This document shows positions 25,801 through 32,193 of a stretch of 64,000 bases of DNA, piece after piece. The stretch spans positions 20,094-84,093 of the forward strand of contig JAFIGD010000018.1 of NCBI GenBank assembly GCA_020831625.1, given 5' to 3'. The notes under the pieces were generated by a model. That model made no database searches. It was not told the origin of the DNA and worked only from the letters and a program-made list of their open reading frames with translations. The number at the start of each line of letters is the position of its first letter. The stretch's first letter is position 1. Origin of the DNA: Verrucomicrobiota bacterium (GTDB lineage: Bacteria > Verrucomicrobiota > Kiritimatiellia > SS1-B-03-39 > UBA6053). Made by a program: the position numbers and the translations under genes.

Positions 25801-26271
25801 CTGCAGGCCGCGATCGACAACACCTCGCCGGATATTAATCAGGCGGCCAAGGCCCGAGGCACGGATGTCACGATGACAGGGGGGAGACCTCCGGTCATTC
25901 CGGGAAATCTCCGGGACGCGGCCGGGCGCACCCTCAATACCGCCATTGGCATACCCGGTTACCTTATGCAGCAGGATCTTGTGCAGGCCTTTTCCGCGGT
26001 GATGACCGCCCGGTCGGACACCTTTGTGATCCGCAGCTACGGGGAATTCGCCGGCACGGCCGCCGGGGAGCCGACGAAGGCCTGGCTGGAGGCTGTCGTC
26101 CAGCGCACGCCCGACTACATTGACCCGTCCGACAGCCAATTAGCCGCGGCGGGGAATGCCACTTCTCCTTACAACAGCGACGGCAGCGCCAATGTCGGGG
26201 CTGTTAATCTCCAGTTTGGCAGAAGATACAAAATCGTCCAGTACCGATGGCTCAAACCTCATGAACTCTAA
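22831..26271 (+). CDS. PilX-like protein resembling Verru_Chthon cassette protein A
   Basis: Start at 22831 (MKALEPRKSGSALLITLLVV); the frame is open 20 codons earlier but without leader character. 1146 residues. N-terminus has the class III-like prepilin leader 'KSGSALLITLLVVSLLLVMVLSFTAYVRMELRTAS' with a long hydrophobic helix, then a very large extracellular part ('GRYGYWVSDEGVKAKVNLT', 'AAHLMLDGAFNINSTSVPAWRALLSSL', 'FVIRSYGEFAGTA'), and ends with 'FGRRYKIVQYRWLKPHEL'. This size and layout fit Verru_Chthon cassette protein A (TIGR02600 as I recall it). Cassette partners B, C and D are not next to it; only a small secreted protein follows with overlap. Possibly part of a pilus-like surface system. 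Confidence 0.75.
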   Translation: MKALEPRKSGSALLITLLVVSLLLVMVLSFTAYVRMELRTASNRMTLIQAQSNARLGMNLALAQLQKAAGPDQRVTARAEILDADPGSPAVTGVTQPFWTAVWHTGAAGLDVVDSGTPQRQISLGSTTPTRAEKSASATWLVSNPDPAAPLDPATWTGAHPSAVTLAKNLGVDELDVAVPLVGVPNGRYGYWVSDEGVKAKVNLTASTFNSDDAALSQLHLWSAHALPMHTILPVNTQEDFRTTPPGELGKVQSHASLAFLSTLDTPLVLNTYSPDITTHSYGVLSDVRRGGLKIDLTAAFEDESNFNTFADTYGNGDRSLYRSGLNLPNDGPLWYSLFYFYNTYKSVMPTPPGLSPNADHAPRSGIDIANPPYTLTPRGYRIRYPNASNPTFLNGPLPIVIAYRVDVAISSYQDGAGNWRLQLHYYPQLVVHNPYSVALSLPDFWIRKGLNAFRHTELNLTVGDTVLDSININQNLTGGRFGLRTEPGAMDSLQPGEIRVFALDEDIRKPSVREAGNFRALKSAGDENVSADFYQYVQLTDEFEGTMNGDDLVKMALSGYGHRPEGDSVRVGYMDYQVGPEEISWPLRSSGRYGMVPVEAFASPFVPGVWTDRPVSALVTPHRVLGFFARRKGLSASNSPDTYTHGAVGVPVFIGNSSVVTPFEDESSTQWMEVFLSPLGSLYTDSQTDINTLPSGETSWGDHSVGEEVSTIAHRHILRDIPSQPLVSLGQFMHMPVYRFIDGTAIHNHLKTGSMFTGGSVIPVNIPAEKTALVREWDNQFNQRLYMDDSFLANEALFDRFFLSTVPPAHLQSLDNPPAYWTQFNAANSGPRLTDVSTPFLNTRMKPYLREGPAPALADLRDPEQAAAHLMLDGAFNINSTSVPAWRALLSSLSGNRLGIWNATGGTMAVLDGTSVEDTNPIPRFWSASSSGTPNAAWDGLRVLTDAEINDLAEQIVKQVKTRGPFLSMGDFLNRRLGTESSAVTRAGALQAAIDNTSPDINQAAKARGTDVTMTGGRPPVIPGNLRDAAGRTLNTAIGIPGYLMQQDLVQAFSAVMTARSDTFVIRSYGEFAGTAAGEPTKAWLEAVVQRTPDYIDPSDSQLAAAGNATSPYNSDGSANVGAVNLQFGRRYKIVQYRWLKPHEL

Positions 26272-27112
26272 CCTCATTTTATTTTTCATGCACTTCATTC
26301 TGCACCGCCTGTTTCGGCTTGCTCCGGCTCTGGTTGCCGACATGAAAACATCGGCGGCCCTCCGCCCGCTTTTGGCTCAAGGGGGGGGGGGGAATCGGCG
26401 GGCGCGTCCGGTCCTGGCAGGGGTTTTGCTGGTTTTGGGCATGACACCCGCTGTATTCGCGCAACCCCAGGGCGACAGCGGCGGCGTGCATTTTCGCACG
26501 CTGGGCTGGGGCGTGGCGAGCGCCGACCTGTACTATTTTGTGGACGGAGAGGATGTCGGCGTGAGAATCTTCGATTCCGTGCGCTCCGGGTTCCACGCGT
26601 ATCCCAAAGAAGGAAAAATCAGCTTTTATCGAATTGTCAAACATGACGATGACACCCTTGAACGCGTCATCGTGGCTCAGGGAGATTTGACCGGCACCGG
26701 GCCGACACCGCTGCTCATCCTGACCAAGAGCAAGACGGACCCGGATAAACTGACTGTGAACGTGATCGCGGATGATTTGGCGGCCTTTCCGGAGCGGACC
26801 TGTCGTTTTGTCAATTTCACGCCGGTCGAAATCGGAGTCACCGTGGGGCCGCAAATAGACACCGTTCCCCCGGGAGGCATACGGTTAGTGGATACAAATC
26901 TGGAAGAGGACGAACGCACCCGCTACGTCACGGCGTTTGTGTCGGTAAGCGACGATCAACTCTTCCTGACTTACAACAATTGGGTGTTTCGTCCCGGTCA
27001 GCGTGTCATGGTGCTTATCCACGTGGATAAAGATGGTCAACCCAGGGTTCTCCGTCTCGTGGACGCCGTGGCGCAGCTCAAGGCACTGCGCCCCCCGGAT
27101 GATTCCCGCTGA
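26261..27112 (+). CDS. Small secreted protein of unknown function, linked to the PilX-like gene
   Basis: The start is uncertain: ATGs at 26261 (overlapping the preceding stop by 11 nt), 26288 and 26342. The version from 26342 gives a clean signal peptide (MKTSAALRPLL...RPVLAGVLLVLGMTPAVFAQ), so that may be the true N-terminus. Mature part about 220 residues, beta-rich, without recognised motif: 'FRTLGWGVASADLYYFVDGEDVGVRIFDSVRSGF' and 'CRFVNFTPVEIGVTVGPQIDTVPPGG'. A 12-G homopolymer lies inside the leader and encodes four Gly. Its tight coupling to the 22831 gene suggests a joint role at the cell surface. Confidence 0.7.
   Translation: MNSNLILFFMHFILHRLFRLAPALVADMKTSAALRPLLAQGGGGNRRARPVLAGVLLVLGMTPAVFAQPQGDSGGVHFRTLGWGVASADLYYFVDGEDVGVRIFDSVRSGFHAYPKEGKISFYRIVKHDDDTLERVIVAQGDLTGTGPTPLLILTKSKTDPDKLTVNVIADDLAAFPERTCRFVNFTPVEIGVTVGPQIDTVPPGGIRLVDTNLEEDERTRYVTAFVSVSDDQLFLTYNNWVFRPGQRVMVLIHVDKDGQPRVLRLVDAVAQLKALRPPDDSR
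26381..26392 (+). repeat. Twelve-G homopolymer within a coding region
   Basis: Twelve consecutive G at 26381-26392, inside the leader-encoding part of the 26261 gene. A change of one or two bases would shift the frame and switch the product off. Homopolymers of this length are also typical sites of sequencing error. Confidence 0.9.
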
Positions 27113-27159
27113 TACGCCTGTCCGTTTTTACAACTTTCCCGGATTACAGAAAGGACCCC

Positions 27160-30100
27160 ATGAAGATTAAACAACATCGGATACTGTCGACGCTGATTCT
27201 GTGCATGTGCCATACCGCCCGCTTTGCGGTTTTTGCAGGGACGGAGCCCCTGTTCAGTGAGCGGAGGGATGAGGAAAGCGTCACCCGTCTGGCCCGCCGT
27301 TTTTTCTCGTTTATCGATTTGGAGCGCGATGAACTTGCCTCCGTGCGGAGCGCATACGGGGAATCGGCCTGGCTTGAGGCGCTGGAGGCTTATCGGGATT
27401 TCTTTTTTGAACGCTTAACGGAAATGGACGAACAGCACTGGGGCTGGATGTGGGGGTATGATAATCTCAGCAGGAACTGGGCGGATCCTGAAGTGCCCCC
27501 AAGAGCTGAACAGTGGGCGGACGGGGACCGGGGGCTTCCGGGCGAAATCGACTGGAGCGGATTCGGGATGCATCCGGATCAGGAGTTTCACTCACTGCTG
27601 CGCGCCTATCTTGCCACCGGAGAAGAGCGGTTTTTGCACACGTGGGCCGATGTGACGGATGACTGGACTCTGCGGGATTCCCGCTGGCCGAATTTAGCGG
27701 CCGCCGACCTGAAAGACGCTGATTTCAGCGGTATGAGTTTAAATTCGCGGCTTTATGTGTTGCGGGCTGTCGGCATCAAAGCGCCCGGGGGAGGCCGGGA
27801 GGTTCCGGCGACCACTCTGGCCCGTTATCTCTTGCGGCTGGTGGTGGACCAGCAGCCGCACACCGTTCCGTATCTCCGGTCGAATCCGCAGAACTGGACC
27901 ACGCTGGGGGCGACGGGTATGTTGGTCTCCGGAGTTCTGTTGGACCGGCTGGGATTCAAGCCGGGAGAACGGTACACCCGGGAGGGATTGCGTCTTGTCG
28001 AATCCCAGGGAGCCACTCAACAGTTGCCGGACGGCGTGGATCAGGAACAGAATCTGCACTACATGAAACATTATGTGGAATACACCACCGGACCGGTTTC
28101 GGGCCTGATCAGGGATCTGTATCCGGATCTCCGCCCGGAAGCGTGGCTGGAGGAACTGGAGCATCACGGAAACCTGCGCATGCAATTCGCCCTGCGCATG
28201 TTGACTCCGCGCGGGCGTTACAGCCCCGGAAACCGCCGGGACACCCGGGACCGGGCCGGGGAGGCCTATCGCGCAATGCACCATGCCCCCGCGGTTTTGG
28301 AGAATGAAAACAACCGCCGCATTCTCGATTTAACCTGGGGCAGGGACACCCCGCAGCCTGATTTCAATTCCGAAGCGTATCCCTTCGGCGGTTTTTACAA
28401 TCTGCGAAGCGGTTGGGGCAGACAGGATCAACAAGGGTATCTGTTTACCTCTCCGCAACCCGCGAATTCGACCTGGCGCACCCGGCGGGGGAACAATGTG
28501 TTCACCCTCAGCGCCTTTGATCAGGAGCTTATCGTGGCCCGTCAGGTGGGCACATACGATGAGGTGCATTCGCCGGTGCGGGTGAACGACCGTCAGCAGG
28601 ATTTTCATGCGGTGATTCCCGCCTGGGAGCATCGACACCGCATGACCACCGCCTGGGATCAGCCCGCCGACGGACGCTGGCACGATTCCGAACGCTTCGC
28701 TCTGGCGGAGACGACCTACGCCGGTCCTTTCGAGGACATGGACGGAGAGATTTCCCACCGCCGGAAAATTGTTTTTCTGAAAGAGCCGGGTGTCTGGATT
28801 GTGCTGGATCATCTTCGGGCGGCGGATGAAGAGCGCAGAACGTTTACGCAGGAATGGGTGTTGCCCGTGCAGCCTGTCAACCCGGGCCGGGCGGGGGCGG
28901 ATTACAAGGCGTTCACCTTTGACAGCATCCGTCTTGATGAGGCGGAACAGGTGATCGCCACGGAGGATGAGGGCATGGCCAATCTGACGTTTCTTCAAAT
29001 CGGCACTGGGCCCTTGCGTTTTGAAAAGCGGGAGGTTGAGGTGGAGGATGGGGGATGGTACCGTCCGAAACTTTCCAACTTCGGTTTGATCCGAACCCAT
29101 GTGGAGGGCGGGCGCGACACACGGCTGATTTCCGTGATCTATCCGCGTCCCGAAGGCGTGGAGGGGTTTGCCTCCGCAGTTCCGGTGATCGAAAACCGCG
29201 AAGAGGCCGGGGAGGTTCTCGGCGGTTCGGTTGCAATGCCGGACGGCACGCGCATTGAATTCCGCGACCGGGGGAACGGTCCGGCGGTCATGACGGTGGC
29301 GGGACATCGTATCGAGGCGGAATCGGCGCTGGTCGTGACCGCGCCCGACGGCGGGAAGAGCGGATTGATTTTTGGCGCCGCCTCCATGGAGGCTCCGGAT
29401 TTTGAGTTTACGATCGGTGAGGAGGGCTTTCTGGATGCGATCCCGATTCACCGCCCGATTCAACCGGTTCGCATTGACCCGGCTCAACCGGTTTTCCACG
29501 ATACGCTCACGGTGCGGTTACGGAGTGACAGTGAAGGGGTGGAGATCCGGTATACCCTGGACGGCACGGAGCCGACGCCCGCTGCCACCCTCTATGAAGA
29601 ACCGTTTGTTTTGGAGGGAGATGCCGTGGTGAAGGCGAGGGCTTTCAGACCGGGCGTGGATGAGGTTTCGGATGTGATGAGCGGCACCCATGCCACCGGA
29701 ATCTCCAGAGCCTTCTTTGAAAAGCGCCCGCTGCGGGCCGCGGAGCGTGTGGAAACGGCTCAGCCCGGCCTGCGGTCCGCCCGTTATGAAGGGAACTGGC
29801 AGGAGCTGTTCACCGGTCTCGACCGTTTGTCTCCGGTGGGGGAGGCGCGCGCGGAGGGATTGTTTGATCCGGCTCCGGGGCGGATGGACATTCCCTTTGC
29901 CCTCCGTTACACCGGGTACATCCAGGTGTCCGAACCGGGGATCTATACGGTTCAGGCTCCCGAAGAGTTGATTTTAAATTCGATCATGGGCGGATATGAG
30001 CTTCGGATCTTTGTTGGAGAGAAGGAGTGGTATCCCTCCACCCGCCGCCATGCCTTTGGTCTTTGGACGATAGGCCTGGAGAAAGGGCTGCACCCGCTGA

Positions 30101-30234
30101 GAGTGGATTACGTGGATTTCCGGGGAGACACCCCCGAGCGTTATAACCGGCCCGGATTCAACGACCTGATTTGGACCGGGGACGCTCCAGAGGTGCGCAT
30201 ATCCGGTCCCGGAACCGTGGAGTTTCGTCAATAA
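27160..30234 (+). CDS. Secreted heparinase II/III-like polysaccharide lyase with CHB_HEX_C-like and PA14-like C-terminal domains
   Basis: 1024 residues; AAAGGA precedes the ATG and a signal peptide is visible (IKQ...LSTLILCMCHTARFAVFA). Residues 30-330 are helix-rich and carry the toroid motif 'RSNPQNWTTLGATGMLVSG' and 'LPDGVDQEQNLHYMKHYVEYT', where an Asn and a Tyr/His would act in beta-elimination on uronates. Residues 340-750 form the beta-sandwich ('NVFTLSAFDQELIVARQVGTYDEVHSPVRVNDRQQ'). Then a chitobiase C-terminal-type domain ('VEIRYTLDGTEPTPAATLYEEPF') and a PA14-like module ('LRYTGYIQVSEPGIYTVQAPEE'). The paralog at 44577 shares every domain. Substrate unknown; uronate-rich glycan expected from the family. 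Its transcript probably ends at the hairpin at 30481. Confidence 0.75.
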   Translation: MKIKQHRILSTLILCMCHTARFAVFAGTEPLFSERRDEESVTRLARRFFSFIDLERDELASVRSAYGESAWLEALEAYRDFFFERLTEMDEQHWGWMWGYDNLSRNWADPEVPPRAEQWADGDRGLPGEIDWSGFGMHPDQEFHSLLRAYLATGEERFLHTWADVTDDWTLRDSRWPNLAAADLKDADFSGMSLNSRLYVLRAVGIKAPGGGREVPATTLARYLLRLVVDQQPHTVPYLRSNPQNWTTLGATGMLVSGVLLDRLGFKPGERYTREGLRLVESQGATQQLPDGVDQEQNLHYMKHYVEYTTGPVSGLIRDLYPDLRPEAWLEELEHHGNLRMQFALRMLTPRGRYSPGNRRDTRDRAGEAYRAMHHAPAVLENENNRRILDLTWGRDTPQPDFNSEAYPFGGFYNLRSGWGRQDQQGYLFTSPQPANSTWRTRRGNNVFTLSAFDQELIVARQVGTYDEVHSPVRVNDRQQDFHAVIPAWEHRHRMTTAWDQPADGRWHDSERFALAETTYAGPFEDMDGEISHRRKIVFLKEPGVWIVLDHLRAADEERRTFTQEWVLPVQPVNPGRAGADYKAFTFDSIRLDEAEQVIATEDEGMANLTFLQIGTGPLRFEKREVEVEDGGWYRPKLSNFGLIRTHVEGGRDTRLISVIYPRPEGVEGFASAVPVIENREEAGEVLGGSVAMPDGTRIEFRDRGNGPAVMTVAGHRIEAESALVVTAPDGGKSGLIFGAASMEAPDFEFTIGEEGFLDAIPIHRPIQPVRIDPAQPVFHDTLTVRLRSDSEGVEIRYTLDGTEPTPAATLYEEPFVLEGDAVVKARAFRPGVDEVSDVMSGTHATGISRAFFEKRPLRAAERVETAQPGLRSARYEGNWQELFTGLDRLSPVGEARAEGLFDPAPGRMDIPFALRYTGYIQVSEPGIYTVQAPEELILNSIMGGYELRIFVGEKEWYPSTRRHAFGLWTIGLEKGLHPLRVDYVDFRGDTPERYNRPGFNDLIWTGDAPEVRISGPGTVEFRQ

Positions 30235-30273
30235 ACCGGTCACACCGTATCCCTGAACCGCCCGCCGGGGTGC

Positions 30274-30453
30274 ATGAACTGTGCCTGTTGTTCCGGGAAC
30301 CGAAGGTGCCTGCCGACACAATCAATTGATAACGGCAGCTCGACGTACACACTCGACCGGATGGTTCTGATACCCGAACCGGGCACGTTGACGTTGGTGG
30401 GTCTTGCGGGCTTGGGACAGCTGGCCTCCAGGCTGAAACGCCTCAGATCCTGA
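30274..30453 (+). pseudogene. PEP-CTERM protein relic (C-terminal fragment)
   Basis: A 59-codon frame whose second half reads 'DNGSSTYTLDRMVLIPEPGT' followed by 'LTLVGLAGLGQLAS' and RLKRLRS: a complete PEP-CTERM tail. The first 20 codons (MNCACCSGNRRCLPTQSIDN) are not a signal peptide, so the body of the protein is gone. A very similar tail remnant lies at 56338-56568 on the other strand. Occupies most of the 316-nt gap between the lyase gene and the GH28-like gene. Confidence 0.65.
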
Positions 30454-30480
30454 TCCGGCCGTTTGAGCTTCCACGAAAAC

Positions 30481-30505
30481 CCGGTTTAAAAAACCGGTTT
30501 TTTTT
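30481..30505 (+). terminator. Rho-independent terminator
   Basis: CCGGTTT (30481-30487), loop AAA, AAACCGG (30491-30497), then eight T. Seven-base perfect stem with a T run: a good intrinsic terminator for + strand transcription from the heparinase-like gene and PEP-CTERM relic. The opposite strand has only GTTTTC after the stem, so it is weaker for the gene arriving from 32062. Confidence 0.8.
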
Positions 30506-30550
30506 GTCAGGAAAATGGAACGGTTGACAAGATACCGAATCCGTGAGGGT

Positions 30551-32062
30551 TCATTGGTTTTCGATCTGGGTGACGTTGTTAAGATGAAGCGCGTCGAGCA
30601 ATGGCTGGCCGCCAGCGAATGAGTTTTGAATCAGCAAATTGTCCGTGTCGGAGATGGATGCCATGCGCTGAAATGAACGGCTGAAGGTGACATCGGTGAA
30701 TTCAAGCCGTTCGACGCCCTGGATTCTAATGCCTGAGTTTTGATCGAAGCCGCAGTTCCGGAAGCGGATGGCGCCATAACGCAGATTATCCGGAAGAGCA
30801 TGGACGACAATGCCGCTGCAGCCGATAAAATCGCAGTTTTCGAAATCATAGCTGCCCTGGGGGCTCTTGCAGGCCCAGCCGAGGCGGACACCGTTTGCCC
30901 GCGGGTTGTAACCCACCAGTCCCAGAACCCGAATGGCGTCATCCCCGCCATCCAGATAAGGGGCCATGTGGTGCGCCCCGGCGAAGGGGTCGTCATTGCA
31001 GACCATCAGACAATCCTCAATCAGCACGTCCCGGCAGCCGCCAAGATTGAAGCCGTCCAGCCATTCGGGATTGCTGGCCGGCGGGGAAAGCACTTTGCAC
31101 CGCGCAAAGTGCAGATGGTCGCTGTTTTTGACATTGATGTTCCAGACCCGGCCGTTGCGGAGGGTGAGGTCGTGGATCGTGATGCGGCTGGAGTTGGTTA
31201 TAAACAGGGGGGACTGCATGAGCGGGTCATCCGTAGCCACGGGTTGCAGGGATTGCCAGTATTCATTGGCTTGCATTCCGGCGGCGTAGTCGTTGCGCCC
31301 CAATCCGAAATTTTCGCAGGAGCGCTGATCCAGGCATCCTAATCCGGAGATGACAACGTTTTCGCATTCATGAAGCCACAGACCGGCACCCGCACGGCGG
31401 TTTTCTCCCGGCGCGCCGATGGCGATATTGATCAATGCTCCGGCTGAGAAATGGATATGGCAATTTCGGGCGTTGTGCAGCCGCAGAGGCTCCGTCTGGT
31501 AAATGCCGGCGGGGATGTGGAGGGTGCGACCGGTGTCATTGATTTCCCGGAAGGCCTGTCGGAATGCGTCGGTGTGATCTCGATCCGAAGGGGTGGTAAA
31601 CGAGCGAAAGTCAAGCATCTCCCGTCCGGCACGCAGCTCCCTTCCCGTCTGGGCGGGTGTTTTATTTTCAAGAATCAGGCAGAAAACCGGCAATTTGTTG
31701 ATTTGCACGATCAGGCAGGGTGCATCGTCCCGAAGAGAAAGGCAAAGGCGAGTCTTGTCGTCCCCGTCGACCCCGGCCCGGATGTGCTTGCGCAACGGAT
31801 AAACCGCGAACGAGTTGATCGGTTCGTTCACTTGAATCGACGCCACCCCGCCGGCATTCACGACATGCGCGTAGTGATAGGCCATAAGCCTCGGTGGCAG
31901 GCGCATATTTTCGTGGGGCATGCTCTGGAGGAAGGCACTGAGTTTTTCGCACTCTCCGGGATCGATTCCCGGAGAAACCGTCACGGGGATTTCCGTGTAG
32001 TCAATGTGAAGCGAGAAGACGGTGCTGGTCAAGTCGCCGGGGAAATGATTGATTCGCCGCAT
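30551..32062 (-). CDS. GH28/GH49-like beta-helix glycosidase without signal peptide
   Basis: 503 residues. The first 150 form a beta-sandwich ('YHYAHVVNAGGVASIQVNEPINSFAVYPLRKHI', 'CLIVQINKLPVFCLILENKTP'), the rest a beta-helix with polygalacturonase-type signatures: 'NPEWLDGFNLGGCRDVLIEDCLMVCNDDPF' (positions of the NTD and DD motifs) and 'FDQNSGIRIQG' (near the RIK site). The sandwich-plus-helix order recalls GH49 dextranase/isopullulanase; the acidic motifs recall GH28, so family assignment is open. No signal peptide, so likely cytoplasmic. Divergent from the esterase gene at 32194 across a shared AT-rich region. Confidence 0.65.
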   Translation of the reverse strand: MRRINHFPGDLTSTVFSLHIDYTEIPVTVSPGIDPGECEKLSAFLQSMPHENMRLPPRLMAYHYAHVVNAGGVASIQVNEPINSFAVYPLRKHIRAGVDGDDKTRLCLSLRDDAPCLIVQINKLPVFCLILENKTPAQTGRELRAGREMLDFRSFTTPSDRDHTDAFRQAFREINDTGRTLHIPAGIYQTEPLRLHNARNCHIHFSAGALINIAIGAPGENRRAGAGLWLHECENVVISGLGCLDQRSCENFGLGRNDYAAGMQANEYWQSLQPVATDDPLMQSPLFITNSSRITIHDLTLRNGRVWNINVKNSDHLHFARCKVLSPPASNPEWLDGFNLGGCRDVLIEDCLMVCNDDPFAGAHHMAPYLDGGDDAIRVLGLVGYNPRANGVRLGWACKSPQGSYDFENCDFIGCSGIVVHALPDNLRYGAIRFRNCGFDQNSGIRIQGVERLEFTDVTFSRSFQRMASISDTDNLLIQNSFAGGQPLLDALHLNNVTQIENQ

Positions 32063-32120
32063 GGGGGTGTTCCTGGTTTTCCGGGGTTTTTTAATATTAT
32101 CTTTTTTTTGATTGGATTTG

Positions 32121-32145
32121 CAAAATAAATATATTATTATTTATG
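32121..32145. promoter_or_regulatory. AT-rich divergent promoter-like element
   Basis: An almost pure A/T stretch between starts 32062 (-) and 32194 (+). On the minus strand it contains AAATAATAATAT (32142-32131), the core of the recurring element, 69 nt before the 32062 start codon. Near-palindromic, so it may serve both directions. Confidence 0.4.
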
Positions 32146-32193
32146 ATATTCCTTCATGAATCGACATCTTTTCTGAATCCCGAGGTATTTCAA

